Source: JAZDJP01 sp043803805 (lineage in GTDB: Bacteria > Planctomycetota > JAZDJP01). Taken from it: a stretch of DNA of 64,000 bases. A model generated the notes under the pieces. It was not told the origin of the DNA. It worked only from the letters and a program-made list of their open reading frames with translations, and did not search any database. Shown here piece after piece: positions 1-9,478 of this stretch (position 1 is its first letter; each line of letters starts with the position of its first letter). Position numbers and translations under genes: made by a program. The stretch is from NCBI GenBank assembly GCA_043803805.1, contig JAZDJP010000117.1:1-64000 (forward strand), read 5' to 3'.

Positions 1-1592
1 ATCTGGCGGTCCTGCGCCACCACCAGGGCGATCATCTGCTCCTTGGAAAGGTGTTGAAGTGCTGCAACTTCCATGTAGAATACTATCGTCCAGCCGGCGA
101 AAAATCTGCGTCGGATTTTTCTGGCCGTGAACGGTTACTGATCCTGCGGAACATGTCGATTCAGGAAGACAACGAGCATTTCAAAACACTCATCCACGAG
201 CGCACCGCCGGGCTCGAGATACAGACGCTGGAGGCGGACCTGACGCGCGAGGGCTACGCCGGACAACTCTGGAAGGATTCAATAAACACCGCGTGTTCGG
301 CGCCAGCGGGAGACGGCCCCGCGCTCCATCCCGCCGAGGCCGGGAAACCGGCGGCTTTCATCTATCGTCTCCCTTCGCCGTATGTGGCGGTGGAGACGGC
401 GTGCGAAGCGCTTCTTTATAAAGACGATCCCGGCGACACGTGCACGTTGAGTTTTTCGACGGACGGCGGAAAGACATGGAATGTCTGTTTCGAAAAGCAG
501 TCGGTCGGGAAAGAGGACGTCACGGTCGATATCGGCAATAAACCATACTTCGATAAAAAGCCGTCGGTCACCTCAAACTATGTCTTTTGGGTCAAGGCGG
601 AGTTCGAGGCCAAGAAGAATCCGGGCCGGACGGGTCTGGGACGCTTGAAGATCACTGCCAAGCGCCAGCTCAACAAGCGTTGTCTCATGAATCTGATGCC
701 GGGCGAAAACGTCCTCCGGATTTCGGCGGACAAGCTGACTCCGGGAATGGCGCTGGTTTTGGAAGTCAACTACATCCTCAACGACAAGCCGGTGACGGCC
801 GCAAAGACGATCGACGCGTTCCCGTTTTATTTTCGAATCAACCTCGAAGGCCTTTCGGAGAATTACCTGAAGACGCCCATCAAAAAGTCGGCCCCATACA
901 ACATTCCATCCTGGCCTCTCCGGATGGCTTCCATCGGCATGCGCCTCGTGGATGCGAAGGCGGCGAAACCGGACACGTCCCTCTCCGCGGCGGAGGCGGA
1001 ACCGTTCTTCAAGAAGAAGTGCCCGTATCCGTTCGATCCGTTTAAAAGCCATGCGGGGAAAGCCCGTAGCGCGGGAGACGGCATGGCGATCGGCGGGTTT
1101 TTCCCGCAGAAGCCGAAACCGGAAAGCCGTGCTCTTTCCAATGAAGAAAAGGCGCGGATGAACGAATTGGTTGGGAAAATCGCACGGTGGGAAAACGCCG
1201 AGGCCCTGGGCGCCTATCCGGAGGCGGTGGATGCGCTGATCAAGGAATTACCTCGCGCCAACGAAGACCTGACGATTTATATTTGCAAGGCGCTTGCGCA
1301 GATCGGCGATCGGAAGGCCGTCCCCGTCCTTCTGGACAAATGGAACAAACAGTTGAGCCTGGCGCCGGGGTCGCGCTACATCCCGGACGCGCTGGCCGCC
1401 TGCGGCGATCCGTCGGTCGTGCCGGATTTGATCCGTCCGCTCAAGACGCTCCGGCCCGATTACCGGTTTCATGTCATCCATGCCCTTGGAATTCTGGGAG
1501 GAAGCCAGGCGAAGGAGACTCTGGAGTTCCTTGCCGAGAACGATCCGTTTTACGCCAACCGCGTTCTGGCGCGGGGGTTTCTATCAAAATGA
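1..1592 (+). CDS. HEAT-repeat protein, 5' end outside window
   Basis: The frame is open to the left edge, so the true start lies outside the window. In-frame starts exist at 51 (GTG) and 153 (ATG), but the sequence upstream of them reads as ordinary protein, so I treat the gene as 5'-truncated. The N-terminal two thirds contain a stretch like the ligand face of BNR/sialidase repeats (FSTDGGKTW, near residue 150 counted from position 51). The last 130 residues are alpha-helical with HEAT-like repeats (KALAQIGDRKAVPVLL, DALAACGDPSVVPDLI, HALGILGGSQAKETLEFL). No catalytic motif is visible. It overlaps a possible upstream start of the next gene by ATGA, so the two are probably co-expressed with the sulfatases that follow. 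Function unknown; a scaffold or binding role in glycan handling is a guess. Confidence 0.75.
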   Translation, partial: LAVLRHHQGDHLLLGKVLKCCNFHVEYYRPAGEKSASDFSGRERLLILRNMSIQEDNEHFKTLIHERTAGLEIQTLEADLTREGYAGQLWKDSINTACSAPAGDGPALHPAEAGKPAAFIYRLPSPYVAVETACEALLYKDDPGDTCTLSFSTDGGKTWNVCFEKQSVGKEDVTVDIGNKPYFDKKPSVTSNYVFWVKAEFEAKKNPGRTGLGRLKITAKRQLNKRCLMNLMPGENVLRISADKLTPGMALVLEVNYILNDKPVTAAKTIDAFPFYFRINLEGLSENYLKTPIKKSAPYNIPSWPLRMASIGMRLVDAKAAKPDTSLSAAEAEPFFKKKCPYPFDPFKSHAGKARSAGDGMAIGGFFPQKPKPESRALSNEEKARMNELVGKIARWENAEALGAYPEAVDALIKELPRANEDLTIYICKALAQIGDRKAVPVLLDKWNKQLSLAPGSRYIPDALAACGDPSVVPDLIRPLKTLRPDYRFHVIHALGILGGSQAKETLEFLAENDPFYANRVLARGFLSK

Positions 1593-1612
1593 ACTGGAAG
1601 GGAGGTAAATTC

Positions 1613-3625
1613 ATGCGCAACGATTACCGTTACGCTCTTTTCGTCGTAGCGATTCTTGGCGGAATGGCCGTTGCGTTCTGCCAGCCGTCCCGCGCCGAGG
1701 AAAAGGTTCTGCTCCTCAACGGCTTCGAGCCGGATCAGTTTGAGACGTGGGCCAAAAAGAGCGGCAAGCGCGCAAAGACGGATCCCGACGGAGCGATCAC
1801 ATGGCCCGGGATGGCCGGACGGGCGGTTGCCGGCGACGCCACCCAGGGCAAGTACGCCATGGTTACCAGGATCACCGGACAGAAATATCTGACCGAAAAC
1901 GGACTGGAGTCTATTCGCCGCATTCAGGGCGGAATCTTTAAAACCTTCGACGTGTTCCGCGGTTGCTATCCCGAGGACTGGTCGGCCTACGCCAAATTCC
2001 GCATGGACGTGAAGAGCGAAGATGCGCCGCTTCGGCTAAGGGTTTGCCTCGAGGACGCGATCATTTCGCCCTTCCTCACGCGCATTTACGAAATCCCCAA
2101 AGGCGACTGGGTAACGGTGGAGTTCGACCTGGCCGAAGCGGCCAGGCTCCGCGAAGTGGATCTCGACGAAGCCGAAACCCAACGGCTGGGAGTGAAAAAA
2201 CTCCAGGGGCAATTGATCAACCTGAAGAAAATGGCCGGCATTTACGTTGTCGTCGAAATTCTGAAGGAGCCGTCCACCGTGAATCTCGACAATCTCCGCT
2301 TGGTGGTCGCCGGCGCGGAGGAGGGGGAAACCAAACTCGCGGTTCTGACCGACAAGAGTCCGTTCCCGACTCCCAAACCGCTTCCGCCAGGCAAGCCTCA
2401 GCCGCGCGAGGCGCTTTCGTGCAAGCTCAATACCGCGCCCGTGGAGTGGGAAGCGCCGGTGGAAATTCCCATCGAGGGAGGAGCGTACGGTCTGCAACCC
2501 TTCGATATCGCCCCCGTTGACAACGACCGCATGCTCATGGCGATCGGCTACGCGAGTGTGCTCAAAACCGCGGACGGCGGCAAGACCTGGACGGGAATGG
2601 ACGGCACACCGAACAAACTCACTCTGATCATCGACCACAACACCAACGCTCCCGGGCGCATCTCTGTGGCCCTGGGGCCGGACATCCTTACCCTGGGAAC
2701 GGCCAAGTGCTCCGGCCGGGGCACTCCGGTGGACAGTTACTCGGTACTCGCCAAGTTCGACAACACCGACTGGAAACCTCAACCACGGGGCCTTGTGGAC
2801 GTTGATGACCGGCACTGCCCGGAGCATCGTGTACGCGCCTGCCGCCAGCCCAACGGACGCCTCTGGGCGTGCTGGTTGCACGAAGACCGGTGGTATGACT
2901 ATCAGATCCAGGCCCGTTGTTCGGACGACGAAGGCGCCACCTGGCGCGACCCGACCGCCAACGGCCTCATCGAACTTGAGACCCGCGGCAAAACCAATCC
3001 CTACACCGTCACCTGGTGGCTTCAAACGCCGGCCATGCCCGACTGGACTCAAGCGCAGGCCTTCGGCAATCTCGGTTCCGTCACGAACGCCGACCGGCAC
3101 ATGCACATGCAAATCGCTCCCTGGGGCGACCAGGTCGTTTGCGCCTATGTGAGTAAGGGCAAGCTGGTCTGCGCCTTCTTCGACGGAACCAAATGGAGCG
3201 AACCCAAACCGGCCGGGATATCCGGTCAGCCCTCGTCCATGGCGCATTTCGAGGGGAAGGTCGTGTACATGGCCACGAGCGAAGGCAAGGTCTATCGTCT
3301 GGACGGCGAAAATTGGGTGGACGATTCGCCGCCCGGCGGCGTGGGAAAGGGCACGCTCCCCTTCCCCGGCTGTGATCCGACGCGCCTCAGCGTCGCGGGC
3401 AACGTGCTGGTCGCCTGTTGGACCGACGGGAAAAAACTCTTCACCAGCCAGAAGCCCAAGGGCGGGGAATGGTCCCCGCCGAGGGAAATCTTCAACGAGG
3501 AGCGTGGCGTGCACCACATCGGCGCGCCGGCCCGCTCCGTGGACAACTTCGTGCCCTTCGTCTGGGCGATCACAAAAGCCGGGGCGCGCTTCGTGCGGAT
3601 TCCGGTGAAACAACCGGGGAAATGA
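1613..3625 (+). CDS. secreted sialidase-fold (BNR) protein with N-terminal carbohydrate-binding-like domain
   Basis: 670 residues. I chose the ATG at 1613 because GGGAGGT lies 7 bases upstream and translation begins directly with a signal peptide (basic MRNDYR, hydrophobic ALFVVAILGGMAVAF, cleavage near SRAEE). An in-frame ATG at 1589 overlaps the previous stop but would bury the signal. Residues 30-230 resemble a beta-sandwich binding module. Residues 260-660 form a beta-propeller with BNR-type repeats such as VLKTADGGKTW and CSDDEGATW. I see no certain sialidase active-site set (Arg triad, FRIP), so 'exo-alpha-sialidase-like' is a fold call only. Its stop overlaps the sulfatase start (ATGA), which suggests joint action on a sulfated glycan outside the cytoplasm. 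Confidence 0.8.
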   Translation: MRNDYRYALFVVAILGGMAVAFCQPSRAEEKVLLLNGFEPDQFETWAKKSGKRAKTDPDGAITWPGMAGRAVAGDATQGKYAMVTRITGQKYLTENGLESIRRIQGGIFKTFDVFRGCYPEDWSAYAKFRMDVKSEDAPLRLRVCLEDAIISPFLTRIYEIPKGDWVTVEFDLAEAARLREVDLDEAETQRLGVKKLQGQLINLKKMAGIYVVVEILKEPSTVNLDNLRLVVAGAEEGETKLAVLTDKSPFPTPKPLPPGKPQPREALSCKLNTAPVEWEAPVEIPIEGGAYGLQPFDIAPVDNDRMLMAIGYASVLKTADGGKTWTGMDGTPNKLTLIIDHNTNAPGRISVALGPDILTLGTAKCSGRGTPVDSYSVLAKFDNTDWKPQPRGLVDVDDRHCPEHRVRACRQPNGRLWACWLHEDRWYDYQIQARCSDDEGATWRDPTANGLIELETRGKTNPYTVTWWLQTPAMPDWTQAQAFGNLGSVTNADRHMHMQIAPWGDQVVCAYVSKGKLVCAFFDGTKWSEPKPAGISGQPSSMAHFEGKVVYMATSEGKVYRLDGENWVDDSPPGGVGKGTLPFPGCDPTRLSVAGNVLVACWTDGKKLFTSQKPKGGEWSPPREIFNEERGVHHIGAPARSVDNFVPFVWAITKAGARFVRIPVKQPGK

Positions 3626-5010
3626 ACCGGATGAAAATCCTTTGGATAGACATCGACACGTTACGGGCGGATCGATTGGGCTGTTATGGTTGCGACCGGG
3701 GCACGAGCCCGAATATCGATCGGATTGCGCGTGAGGGATATGTCTTTACTCGTGCCTATACGGCCAACTCCCCGTGTGTGCCGTCCCGGGCGGCGTTCGC
3801 CTCGGGGCATTTCGGTGTTCGGAACGGCATCCTCACGCATCCCGGCCCCGGGGCGTGGCTGTCGGAAGATTCCTGCGGACGGAACGGCTCCGGCCTTTTC
3901 ACGCGGCCGCTTCAACGCAAGGGGCTTCGCACAGCCAGCGTCAGCAGTTTCTTCAAGCACGACGACGGCCGCGAGACGCAGTGGTTCCGGTACGCCTTCG
4001 ACGAAAATTTCGATCCGCATTGGGAACGGCGGTGCCAGGCTGATTTTTCCTGCGACGTCAACCGGTTCGCCCTGCCGTGGCTGGAACGGCACCGTGACGA
4101 GGATTTTTTTCTGCATCTGCATTACTGGGATCCCCACACGCCGTACAATCTCCCGCCGGAGGTGCACGAACCGTTTCTTTCGAATCCCCCGTGGGCGTGG
4201 CCGACACGCGAGATGAAAAAAACGCATCTGGCGCGATTCCGCGCGTTTGGGCCTCAGCGGTTCGGATTCCGGCGTCCGGAGGAGATTGACGCATTCCTCA
4301 ACAAATACGACGCCCAGATCCACGACACCGACCGGCATCTGGGAGAGGTCTTCAACCGAATGGCATCATTGGGGATTCTGGACGAGACGCTGATCGGCAT
4401 CACCGCCGACCACGGCGAGCAGTTCGGTGAGTGCGGCGTCTATGGCGACCATTGCGTCGCGACACAAGCGAACAACCGCGTGCCGCTCGTCGTCCGCCTG
4501 CCGGGAAGGATCCGGCCCGGATTGCGTTCCGACGCGCCGGTTTACTCGCAGGATCTCGTGCCAACCTGGTGGGAGCATGCCGGGGCAAAAGGAGTCCCGT
4601 CGGATTTCTCCTCGCTCTGGCCACTCCTGTCAGGCCGGCGGAAAAAGACCCGGGATTATCTGGTGAGCGATCATGGACTATACACCGCGTCGCGAATGGT
4701 GTTGGAAGGGGATTGGGCGCTTCGCCTTGTGTACAATTGCGCGATGTTCGGATACGACGTCCTGCCTCCCGTGTCGCTCTTTAATCTTGCGAAAGATCCT
4801 CACGAAGAGCATGATCTGGTCGGCAAACATCCTGAGATCGCGCGAAAGATATACCGGCGCATGGAATCGTGGCGTACCGTTCTTGGAATTACCGATACGA
4901 CCGATCCTTTGCGTCAATTGGGAAACGCAGGGCCGCGAACCTATGAATTTCCCGGATTTTTTCTCAATCTCGAATTGAACCAACGCGGCATCACGCGGAA
5001 GTTCACATAA
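3622..5010 (+). CDS. type I sulfatase, formylglycine-dependent
   Basis: 462 residues of the alkaline-phosphatase-superfamily sulfatase fold. The N terminus carries the metal-binding DIDTLRADRLGCYG motif. The modification motif C-V-P-S-R has Cys52, which must be oxidised to formylglycine by FGE or an anaerobic enzyme encoded elsewhere. ITADHGEQFGECG in the middle supplies further metal ligands. The start at 3622 overlaps the previous stop by ATGA; the ATG at 3631 is an alternative. No clear signal peptide is visible, which is unusual if the substrate is extracellular. The substrate cannot be read from sequence; a sulfated polysaccharide is the usual target. It is followed 12 bases later by a second sulfatase. 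Confidence 0.92.
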   Translation: MNRMKILWIDIDTLRADRLGCYGCDRGTSPNIDRIAREGYVFTRAYTANSPCVPSRAAFASGHFGVRNGILTHPGPGAWLSEDSCGRNGSGLFTRPLQRKGLRTASVSSFFKHDDGRETQWFRYAFDENFDPHWERRCQADFSCDVNRFALPWLERHRDEDFFLHLHYWDPHTPYNLPPEVHEPFLSNPPWAWPTREMKKTHLARFRAFGPQRFGFRRPEEIDAFLNKYDAQIHDTDRHLGEVFNRMASLGILDETLIGITADHGEQFGECGVYGDHCVATQANNRVPLVVRLPGRIRPGLRSDAPVYSQDLVPTWWEHAGAKGVPSDFSSLWPLLSGRRKKTRDYLVSDHGLYTASRMVLEGDWALRLVYNCAMFGYDVLPPVSLFNLAKDPHEEHDLVGKHPEIARKIYRRMESWRTVLGITDTTDPLRQLGNAGPRTYEFPGFFLNLELNQRGITRKFT

Positions 5011-5022
5011 GGGAACATCCCC

Positions 5023-6438
5023 ATGCCAACCAATATCGTTTTCATCATGACCGATCAGCAGCGGTACGACATGCTCGGGTGCAACGGCTCGACCATTTTC
5101 AAAACCCCGCACCTCGACCGGCTCGCATCCGGCGGAATGCGTTTTACCAGCGGCTACACCACGACCCCCGTTTGCACTCCGGCACGCGGAGCGCTTTTCA
5201 CGGGGATGTGGCCGTCCTCCTGCGGTTATGTCTCCAATCACGACAACGCCTACCGGCACGTGGAATTTTTAGGATCCATTTTCTCCCGGGCCGGGTTCGC
5301 CGCCGGTTACACCGGCAAGTGGCACCTCTCCGGAATGGAAGGCGGCTATTACGAAATGGGACGCGCCGACGGCGGCTTCCTGGATGAGTACTGGTACGAC
5401 GGCCGGCGCTTCATCAACGATGTCGGGAAAAGCGGATTCGAGAAATGGCGAAAGGGCAAGGATCTCCAGGATGCGGACTGTTGGGGAACGCGCGTGGCCG
5501 ACCGCGGCGTCGCGTTCATCGAACGGTTTCACAAGCAACCGTTCTTCCTCGCCGTCTCCTTCGACGAACCTCACGGCCCATCCTCGGCCCCGGAGCGATA
5601 TTACGCCCTGTACCGGGGAACCCAGCGGGAACGCGCCCCCAATTTGAGCGACATGCTTGAGAACAAACCGTTTATCCATCAGCAACTCGAGAAATACTAC
5701 CACGGAACGGGAAGGGTCCCTGCCGGCGCCATGCCAAACAACGATCCGCGCTACTACGGTTGCAACACGTTTGTCGATGGGCAGATCGGACGGGTGCTGG
5801 ACGCCGTCGACCGGCACTGTCCGGAGAACACGATCGTCGTCTACACCACCGACCACGGCGCCCACCAGGGAGCGCATGGACTTCTCGCCAAGGGACCGAC
5901 CATGTACGAAGAAACCACGCACGTGCCGTTCATCGTCCGCGCCCCGGGCGTGACCCGGCCGGGCTCGGTCTCAAACGCGCTGGTGAGCCACATCGATATC
6001 GCGCCGACGATTTCGGAACTCGCCGGCGTGCCGACCCACCCGCAGTTCCAGGGACAATCCCTCGTCCCCGTGCTCCGAAACCCGACGACCGGTGTGCAGG
6101 ATGCGGTCTTTATGGAGTACGCCCGGTTCGGATTGGAACATGACAACCACTTTGGATTCGTGCCCATCCGCTGTATCCGAACGGAACGGCACAAACTGGT
6201 TCTGAATCAGACGGACATGGATGAACTTTACGATCTCCAGACGGATCCCTGGGAGATGGAGAATCGTATTGACGATCCGGCTCTTTCGGAACTTCGGTTA
6301 ACGCTTCACGACCGGTTGCTCGACTGGATGAATCGGCGCATCGATCCTTTGCGCGGGGAGATGTGGTACAGCCGCCGCTGGCGACCCGACCACCACATCG
6401 ACCCATGGGCCGGCGAACACAATCTCAAGGAAAACTGA
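5023..6438 (+). CDS. type I sulfatase, formylglycine-dependent
   Basis: 471 residues, with the start (NIVFIMTDQQRYDMLG) matching the usual sulfatase N terminus. The modification motif is C-T-P-A-R with Cys51, the Ala variant of C-x-(S/P/A)-x-R. YTTDHGAHQGAHGLLAKG supplies the conserved Asp/His metal ligands. YTGKWHLSG near residue 90 is the classic G-K-W-H motif, so it belongs to the choline-sulfatase/arylsulfatase branch and is clearly a different subfamily from its upstream neighbour. No signal peptide is apparent. Together the two enzymes could remove sulfate from different positions of one glycan. Confidence 0.93.
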   Translation: MPTNIVFIMTDQQRYDMLGCNGSTIFKTPHLDRLASGGMRFTSGYTTTPVCTPARGALFTGMWPSSCGYVSNHDNAYRHVEFLGSIFSRAGFAAGYTGKWHLSGMEGGYYEMGRADGGFLDEYWYDGRRFINDVGKSGFEKWRKGKDLQDADCWGTRVADRGVAFIERFHKQPFFLAVSFDEPHGPSSAPERYYALYRGTQRERAPNLSDMLENKPFIHQQLEKYYHGTGRVPAGAMPNNDPRYYGCNTFVDGQIGRVLDAVDRHCPENTIVVYTTDHGAHQGAHGLLAKGPTMYEETTHVPFIVRAPGVTRPGSVSNALVSHIDIAPTISELAGVPTHPQFQGQSLVPVLRNPTTGVQDAVFMEYARFGLEHDNHFGFVPIRCIRTERHKLVLNQTDMDELYDLQTDPWEMENRIDDPALSELRLTLHDRLLDWMNRRIDPLRGEMWYSRRWRPDHHIDPWAGEHNLKEN

Positions 6439-6453
6439 TCGGCATTTTAACAT

Positions 6454-8088
6454 TCACCGTTTCAATTTCCGGTACCGCCGGATGAGGACGGTGGTCGAGC
6501 TGTCGTGGGCGGGGGGCGGATCGTTCGGGCCTTCGAGTTCGGGGACGATCCGGTCGGCCAGCACCTTCCCGAGCTGAACGCCCCACTGGTCGAACGAATT
6601 GATATTCCAGATCGTCCCCTGGACGAAGACCTTGTGCTCGTACAGGGCGATCAGACTGCCAAGGGTCTCCGGCGTTAATTTTTCCATCAGCAGGGCGTTG
6701 GTCGGCCGGTTCCCATCGAAGACGCGGTGGGGCGCCAGGGCCGCCGGCGTCCCCTCCGCGGCGACCTCCGCCGCCGTCCGCCCGAAGGCGAGGGCCTCCG
6801 CCTGGGCGAAGAAGTTGGCCATGAGGAGGTCGTGATGGCGGCCGGACGGGTTCAGACTCCGGCAGAAGCCGATGAAATCACACGGGATGAGTTTCGTCCC
6901 CTGGTGAATCAACTGATAAAACGCGTGCTGGCCGTTGGTGCCCGGCTGGCCCCACACCACCGGCCCGGTCTGGCCCTCCACCCGGCGCCCATCGAGGGCG
7001 GTCTGCTTGCCGTTGCTTTCCATGTCGAGTTGCTGGAGGTAGGCGCTGAACCGGCCGAGGTAATGATCATAAGGGAGAATCGCCACGGTTTCCGCGCCGA
7101 AGAAGTTGTTGTACCAGACGCCGAGAAGCCCCAGCAGCACCGGGAGGTTTTCCGCGAAGGGCGCGGAGCGAAAATGAACGTCCATGGCGCGGAAGCCGGC
7201 GAGCATCTCGCGGAAGCGGCCGGGCCCGATGGCGATCATCAATGACAGGCCGATGGCCGAATCCAACGAATAGCGCCCGCCCACCCAGTCCCAGAAGCCG
7301 AACATGTTGGCCGGGTCAATGCCGAATTTCGCCACCTCCGCCGCGTTCGTCGAGACGGCCACGAAGTGCCGGGAGACCGCCCGCTCGTCGCCGAGCGCCC
7401 GCAGGCACCACGCCCGGGCCGTCCGGGCGTTGGTCATGGTTTCGAGCGTGGTGAACGTCTTGGAGGAAATGAGGAACAGCGTCTCGGCGGGATCGAGGTC
7501 GCGGACGGCCTCCGCGAAGTCCGTGCCGTCAATGTTGGAAACGAAACGGCAGGTGATCCCGCGGTCATTGTAGTGGCGGAGGGCATCGTGGGCCATGGCG
7601 GGGCCGAGGTCGGATCCGCCGATGCCGATGTTGACGACGGCTCGGATGCGTTTCCCGGTGTGCCCTTTCCAGTCTCCGCCGCGGACGCGGTCGGCGAAGG
7701 CGGCCATTTTATCCAGAACGGCATGAACCCCGGGGACGACATCCACGCCGTCCACCATGACGGATTCCCCTCGCGGGGCGCGGAGCGCCGTGTGGAGGAC
7801 CGCCCGGTTTTCCGTGGTATTGATGCGATCCCCGCGGAACATGGCGTCCATCCGCGCCCGAAGATCCGATTTCTCCGCCAGCGCCAGGAGTAGCCGCAGG
7901 GTTTCGTCCGTCACCCGGTTCTTGGAGTAATCGAGGTAGATGCCGGCGCCCTCCGCCGCGAACCGTTCCCCGCGGCGGGGGTCGGCGGCGAAAATCTCCC
8001 GGAGGTGGATATCGCGGACCTTCGGGAAGTGCGCTTCAAGCGCTTTCCAGGCGGGGCGTTGCGTTGGGGAGGTGGCGGGGGTGGTCAT
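6454..8088 (-). CDS. pgi: glucose-6-phosphate isomerase
   Basis: 544 residues, typical of the long bacterial/eukaryotic PGI form. It interconverts glucose-6-phosphate and fructose-6-phosphate in the cytoplasm. Recognisable blocks are VVNIGIGGSDLGPAM (sugar-phosphate binding), FGFWDWVGGRYSLDSAIGL, the signature LQQLDMESNGK, and GTNGQHAFYQLIHQG near the C terminus. The start at 8088 is preceded by AAAGGA and removes an unconserved 43-residue extension that would read into the upstream gene. It overlaps the DUF5615 gene by 4 bases (ATGA), so the toxin-like pair and pgi are probably on one transcript. It converges on the sulfatase operon with only 15 bases between stops. Confidence 0.97.
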   Translation of the reverse strand: MTTPATSPTQRPAWKALEAHFPKVRDIHLREIFAADPRRGERFAAEGAGIYLDYSKNRVTDETLRLLLALAEKSDLRARMDAMFRGDRINTTENRAVLHTALRAPRGESVMVDGVDVVPGVHAVLDKMAAFADRVRGGDWKGHTGKRIRAVVNIGIGGSDLGPAMAHDALRHYNDRGITCRFVSNIDGTDFAEAVRDLDPAETLFLISSKTFTTLETMTNARTARAWCLRALGDERAVSRHFVAVSTNAAEVAKFGIDPANMFGFWDWVGGRYSLDSAIGLSLMIAIGPGRFREMLAGFRAMDVHFRSAPFAENLPVLLGLLGVWYNNFFGAETVAILPYDHYLGRFSAYLQQLDMESNGKQTALDGRRVEGQTGPVVWGQPGTNGQHAFYQLIHQGTKLIPCDFIGFCRSLNPSGRHHDLLMANFFAQAEALAFGRTAAEVAAEGTPAALAPHRVFDGNRPTNALLMEKLTPETLGSLIALYEHKVFVQGTIWNINSFDQWGVQLGKVLADRIVPELEGPNDPPPAHDSSTTVLIRRYRKLKR

Positions 8089-8405
8089 GACAGGTCCTTT
8101 AATTCGATGAAGTCGCCCGGTTTGATTTTCGAGATGATCTGTTTGAGTTCGCTCTCGTATTTCTTCACAACGGGGAGGCGGCTTGAGGGAAGCACGATGA
8201 TGGCGATCTTCCGGCATTTCAGGTTTTGTTGATATTGAAGGTTTTGATCTGCCGTGAGAAACACGTCAAATGCGGCTTCCGCCAGGTTGAGTAGTGGTCC
8301 GTTCTTCACGGAGGACCAGCCGGCTTCCTGAACGGTTTGGCGCGAGAAGTCGGAAAGGGCGATCTTCAGGTAACGCGGAAGGCACTCATCAATCAGGATG
8401 TTCAT
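8085..8405 (-). CDS. DUF5615 PIN-like protein (putative toxin)
   Basis: 106 residues. The N-terminal MNILIDECLP with an early acidic residue, followed later by FLTADQNLQYQQNL, is the pattern of DUF5615 PIN-like nucleases (Mut7-C/VapC-like fold). These are commonly paired with a DUF433 protein and treated as toxins that cut RNA. Here the DUF433 gene is immediately upstream with a 4-base overlap, and the stop overlaps the pgi start in the same way. RNase activity is inferred from the family. Confidence 0.8.
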   Translation of the reverse strand: MNILIDECLPRYLKIALSDFSRQTVQEAGWSSVKNGPLLNLAEAAFDVFLTADQNLQYQQNLKCRKIAIIVLPSSRLPVVKKYESELKQIISKIKPGDFIELKDLS

Positions 8406-8641
8406 TTCGAAAGAGTGGCCTTGAGGAATGTGTTGCTGGCGGTCTCGAGCAGGGTGATGGCATCCCCCCGTTTGACGGAGGGAAACTGGTCGAGGAATTC
8501 GTCAAGAGAGCATCCGTCCTCGATGTACTCGAAAAACGTCCGGATCGGCACCCGGGTGCCCATAAAAACCGTGACACCTCCGAGGATTTCGGGGTCGGAG
8601 TGAATCGGTAGCGTCTCAATGTCCAAGGCAACGGTGGTCAT
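8402..8641 (-). CDS. DUF433 protein (putative antitoxin)
   Basis: 79 residues. The block HSDPEILGGVTVFMGTRVPI followed by FFEYIEDGCSLDEFLDQFP is diagnostic of DUF433, a short winged-helix-like domain found with PIN-like DUF5615 toxins. It probably binds DNA and/or the partner protein and may autoregulate the pair. It is the first gene of an overlapping run DUF433-DUF5615-pgi, so repression here could also affect pgi. Confidence 0.8.
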   Translation of the reverse strand: MTTVALDIETLPIHSDPEILGGVTVFMGTRVPIRTFFEYIEDGCSLDEFLDQFPSVKRGDAITLLETASNTFLKATLSK

Positions 8642-8739
8642 GAAATGGAGTATACCTCACACGGTTCCGGATGGCAACCTTCCTCATAATACCCAATTCG
8701 CATAAATCCAAAATCCTTTCGTAAATCCGAAGAACCATG

Positions 8740-9213
8740 TCATGTCAGGGGAATGATTTCCGCCGCGAGCGTTGCGGTGTCGAGAATCGCGACCGTCGGC
8801 TTTCCGAGAAGCCACCCGCCGCACTCCCCGGGATTGATCAGGAGTGTGTCGCCGGTCCGCGCGATGCCCGGCTCATGGGTGTGGCCGTGAATGATGACGT
8901 CGGCGATCCGCCGCCCCGGAGGGAGTGCCTCGAGGGCGTGGACGATAGTGATCTTTCGCCCGTCCAGTTCGATCCCCATCGGCCCTTCGGCGATGCCCGG
9001 CAGTATCTTTGCGAGGCCCGCCCTTTCCCCGTCGTTGTTTCCGTAGATGACCGTGAGGGGGAATCCCGCCGCCGCCAGAATCTTCGCGGCGAACGGGGCC
9101 ACGATGTCCCCGGCGTGGATGACGTGGATGCAGTTCCGTTCCCGGAAAATGGCGAGGGCCTGTTTCAGGCGGTCCAGGTGGTCGTGGGAGTCGGAGAGGA
9201 TGCCAATAAGCAT
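8740..9213 (-). CDS. YfcE/MJ0936-type metallophosphoesterase
   Basis: 157 residues, the usual size for this family of small calcineurin-like phosphodiesterases. All metal-binding motifs are present: GILSDSHDH (D-x-H), HAGDIV (GD), YGNNDGE (GN-D), IVHA and HGHTHEPG (GHTH). YfcE-type enzymes cleave phosphodiester model substrates with Mn2+; the physiological substrate is unknown. The gene is single, with 98 bases separating it from the DUF433 gene downstream and no obvious operon partner. Confidence 0.88.
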   Translation of the reverse strand: MLIGILSDSHDHLDRLKQALAIFRERNCIHVIHAGDIVAPFAAKILAAAGFPLTVIYGNNDGERAGLAKILPGIAEGPMGIELDGRKITIVHALEALPPGRRIADVIIHGHTHEPGIARTGDTLLINPGECGGWLLGKPTVAILDTATLAAEIIPLT

Positions 9214-9268
9214 GGCGCAAATTCTATCATGATTGCAGAGATTGGGAAATTGATTGCGTCAACCGATG

Positions 9269-9352
9269 GAAGTCGGCGAGTCAGCGAGTCGGAGAGATGG
9301 AAGTCTGGGAGTCTCAGAGTCTTGGAGTCAGGAAAACTCACAGACTTCAAAA
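9269..9352. repeat. imperfect GAGTC tandem repeats in intergenic region
   Basis: The 265-base gap between the YfcE-like gene and the YhcH-like gene has no gene. It contains irregular short units built on GAGTC (GGCGAGTCAGCGAGTCGG, TCTGGGAGTC and similar). The 15-mer at 9300-9314 is the exact reverse complement of 46047-46061, so this is a dispersed repeat family rather than a local accident. No function is known to me. Confidence 0.65.
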
Positions 9353-9478
9353 CTTCGGGACTCAACAACTTTATTTCTGCGAGATACGGGCGACGAGATT
9401 CGTTTCACGCAAGGTCCTTGACGCTGGCCGTCCGGGCCGGTAAAGTCCGTGCTTTGCCGGTTTTGCGGAGAGGGAGTC

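Noticed and set aside
2036..3613. Long minus-strand open frame opposite the BNR protein gene
   Set aside because: Composition is typical of an antisense shadow, with no recognisable domain; the plus-strand frame has a signal peptide and BNR repeats.
1613..6438. Polysaccharide utilisation locus of the SusC/SusD type
   Set aside because: No SusC, SusD, TonB receptor or regulator is in the window; only sulfatases and sialidase-fold proteins are seen.
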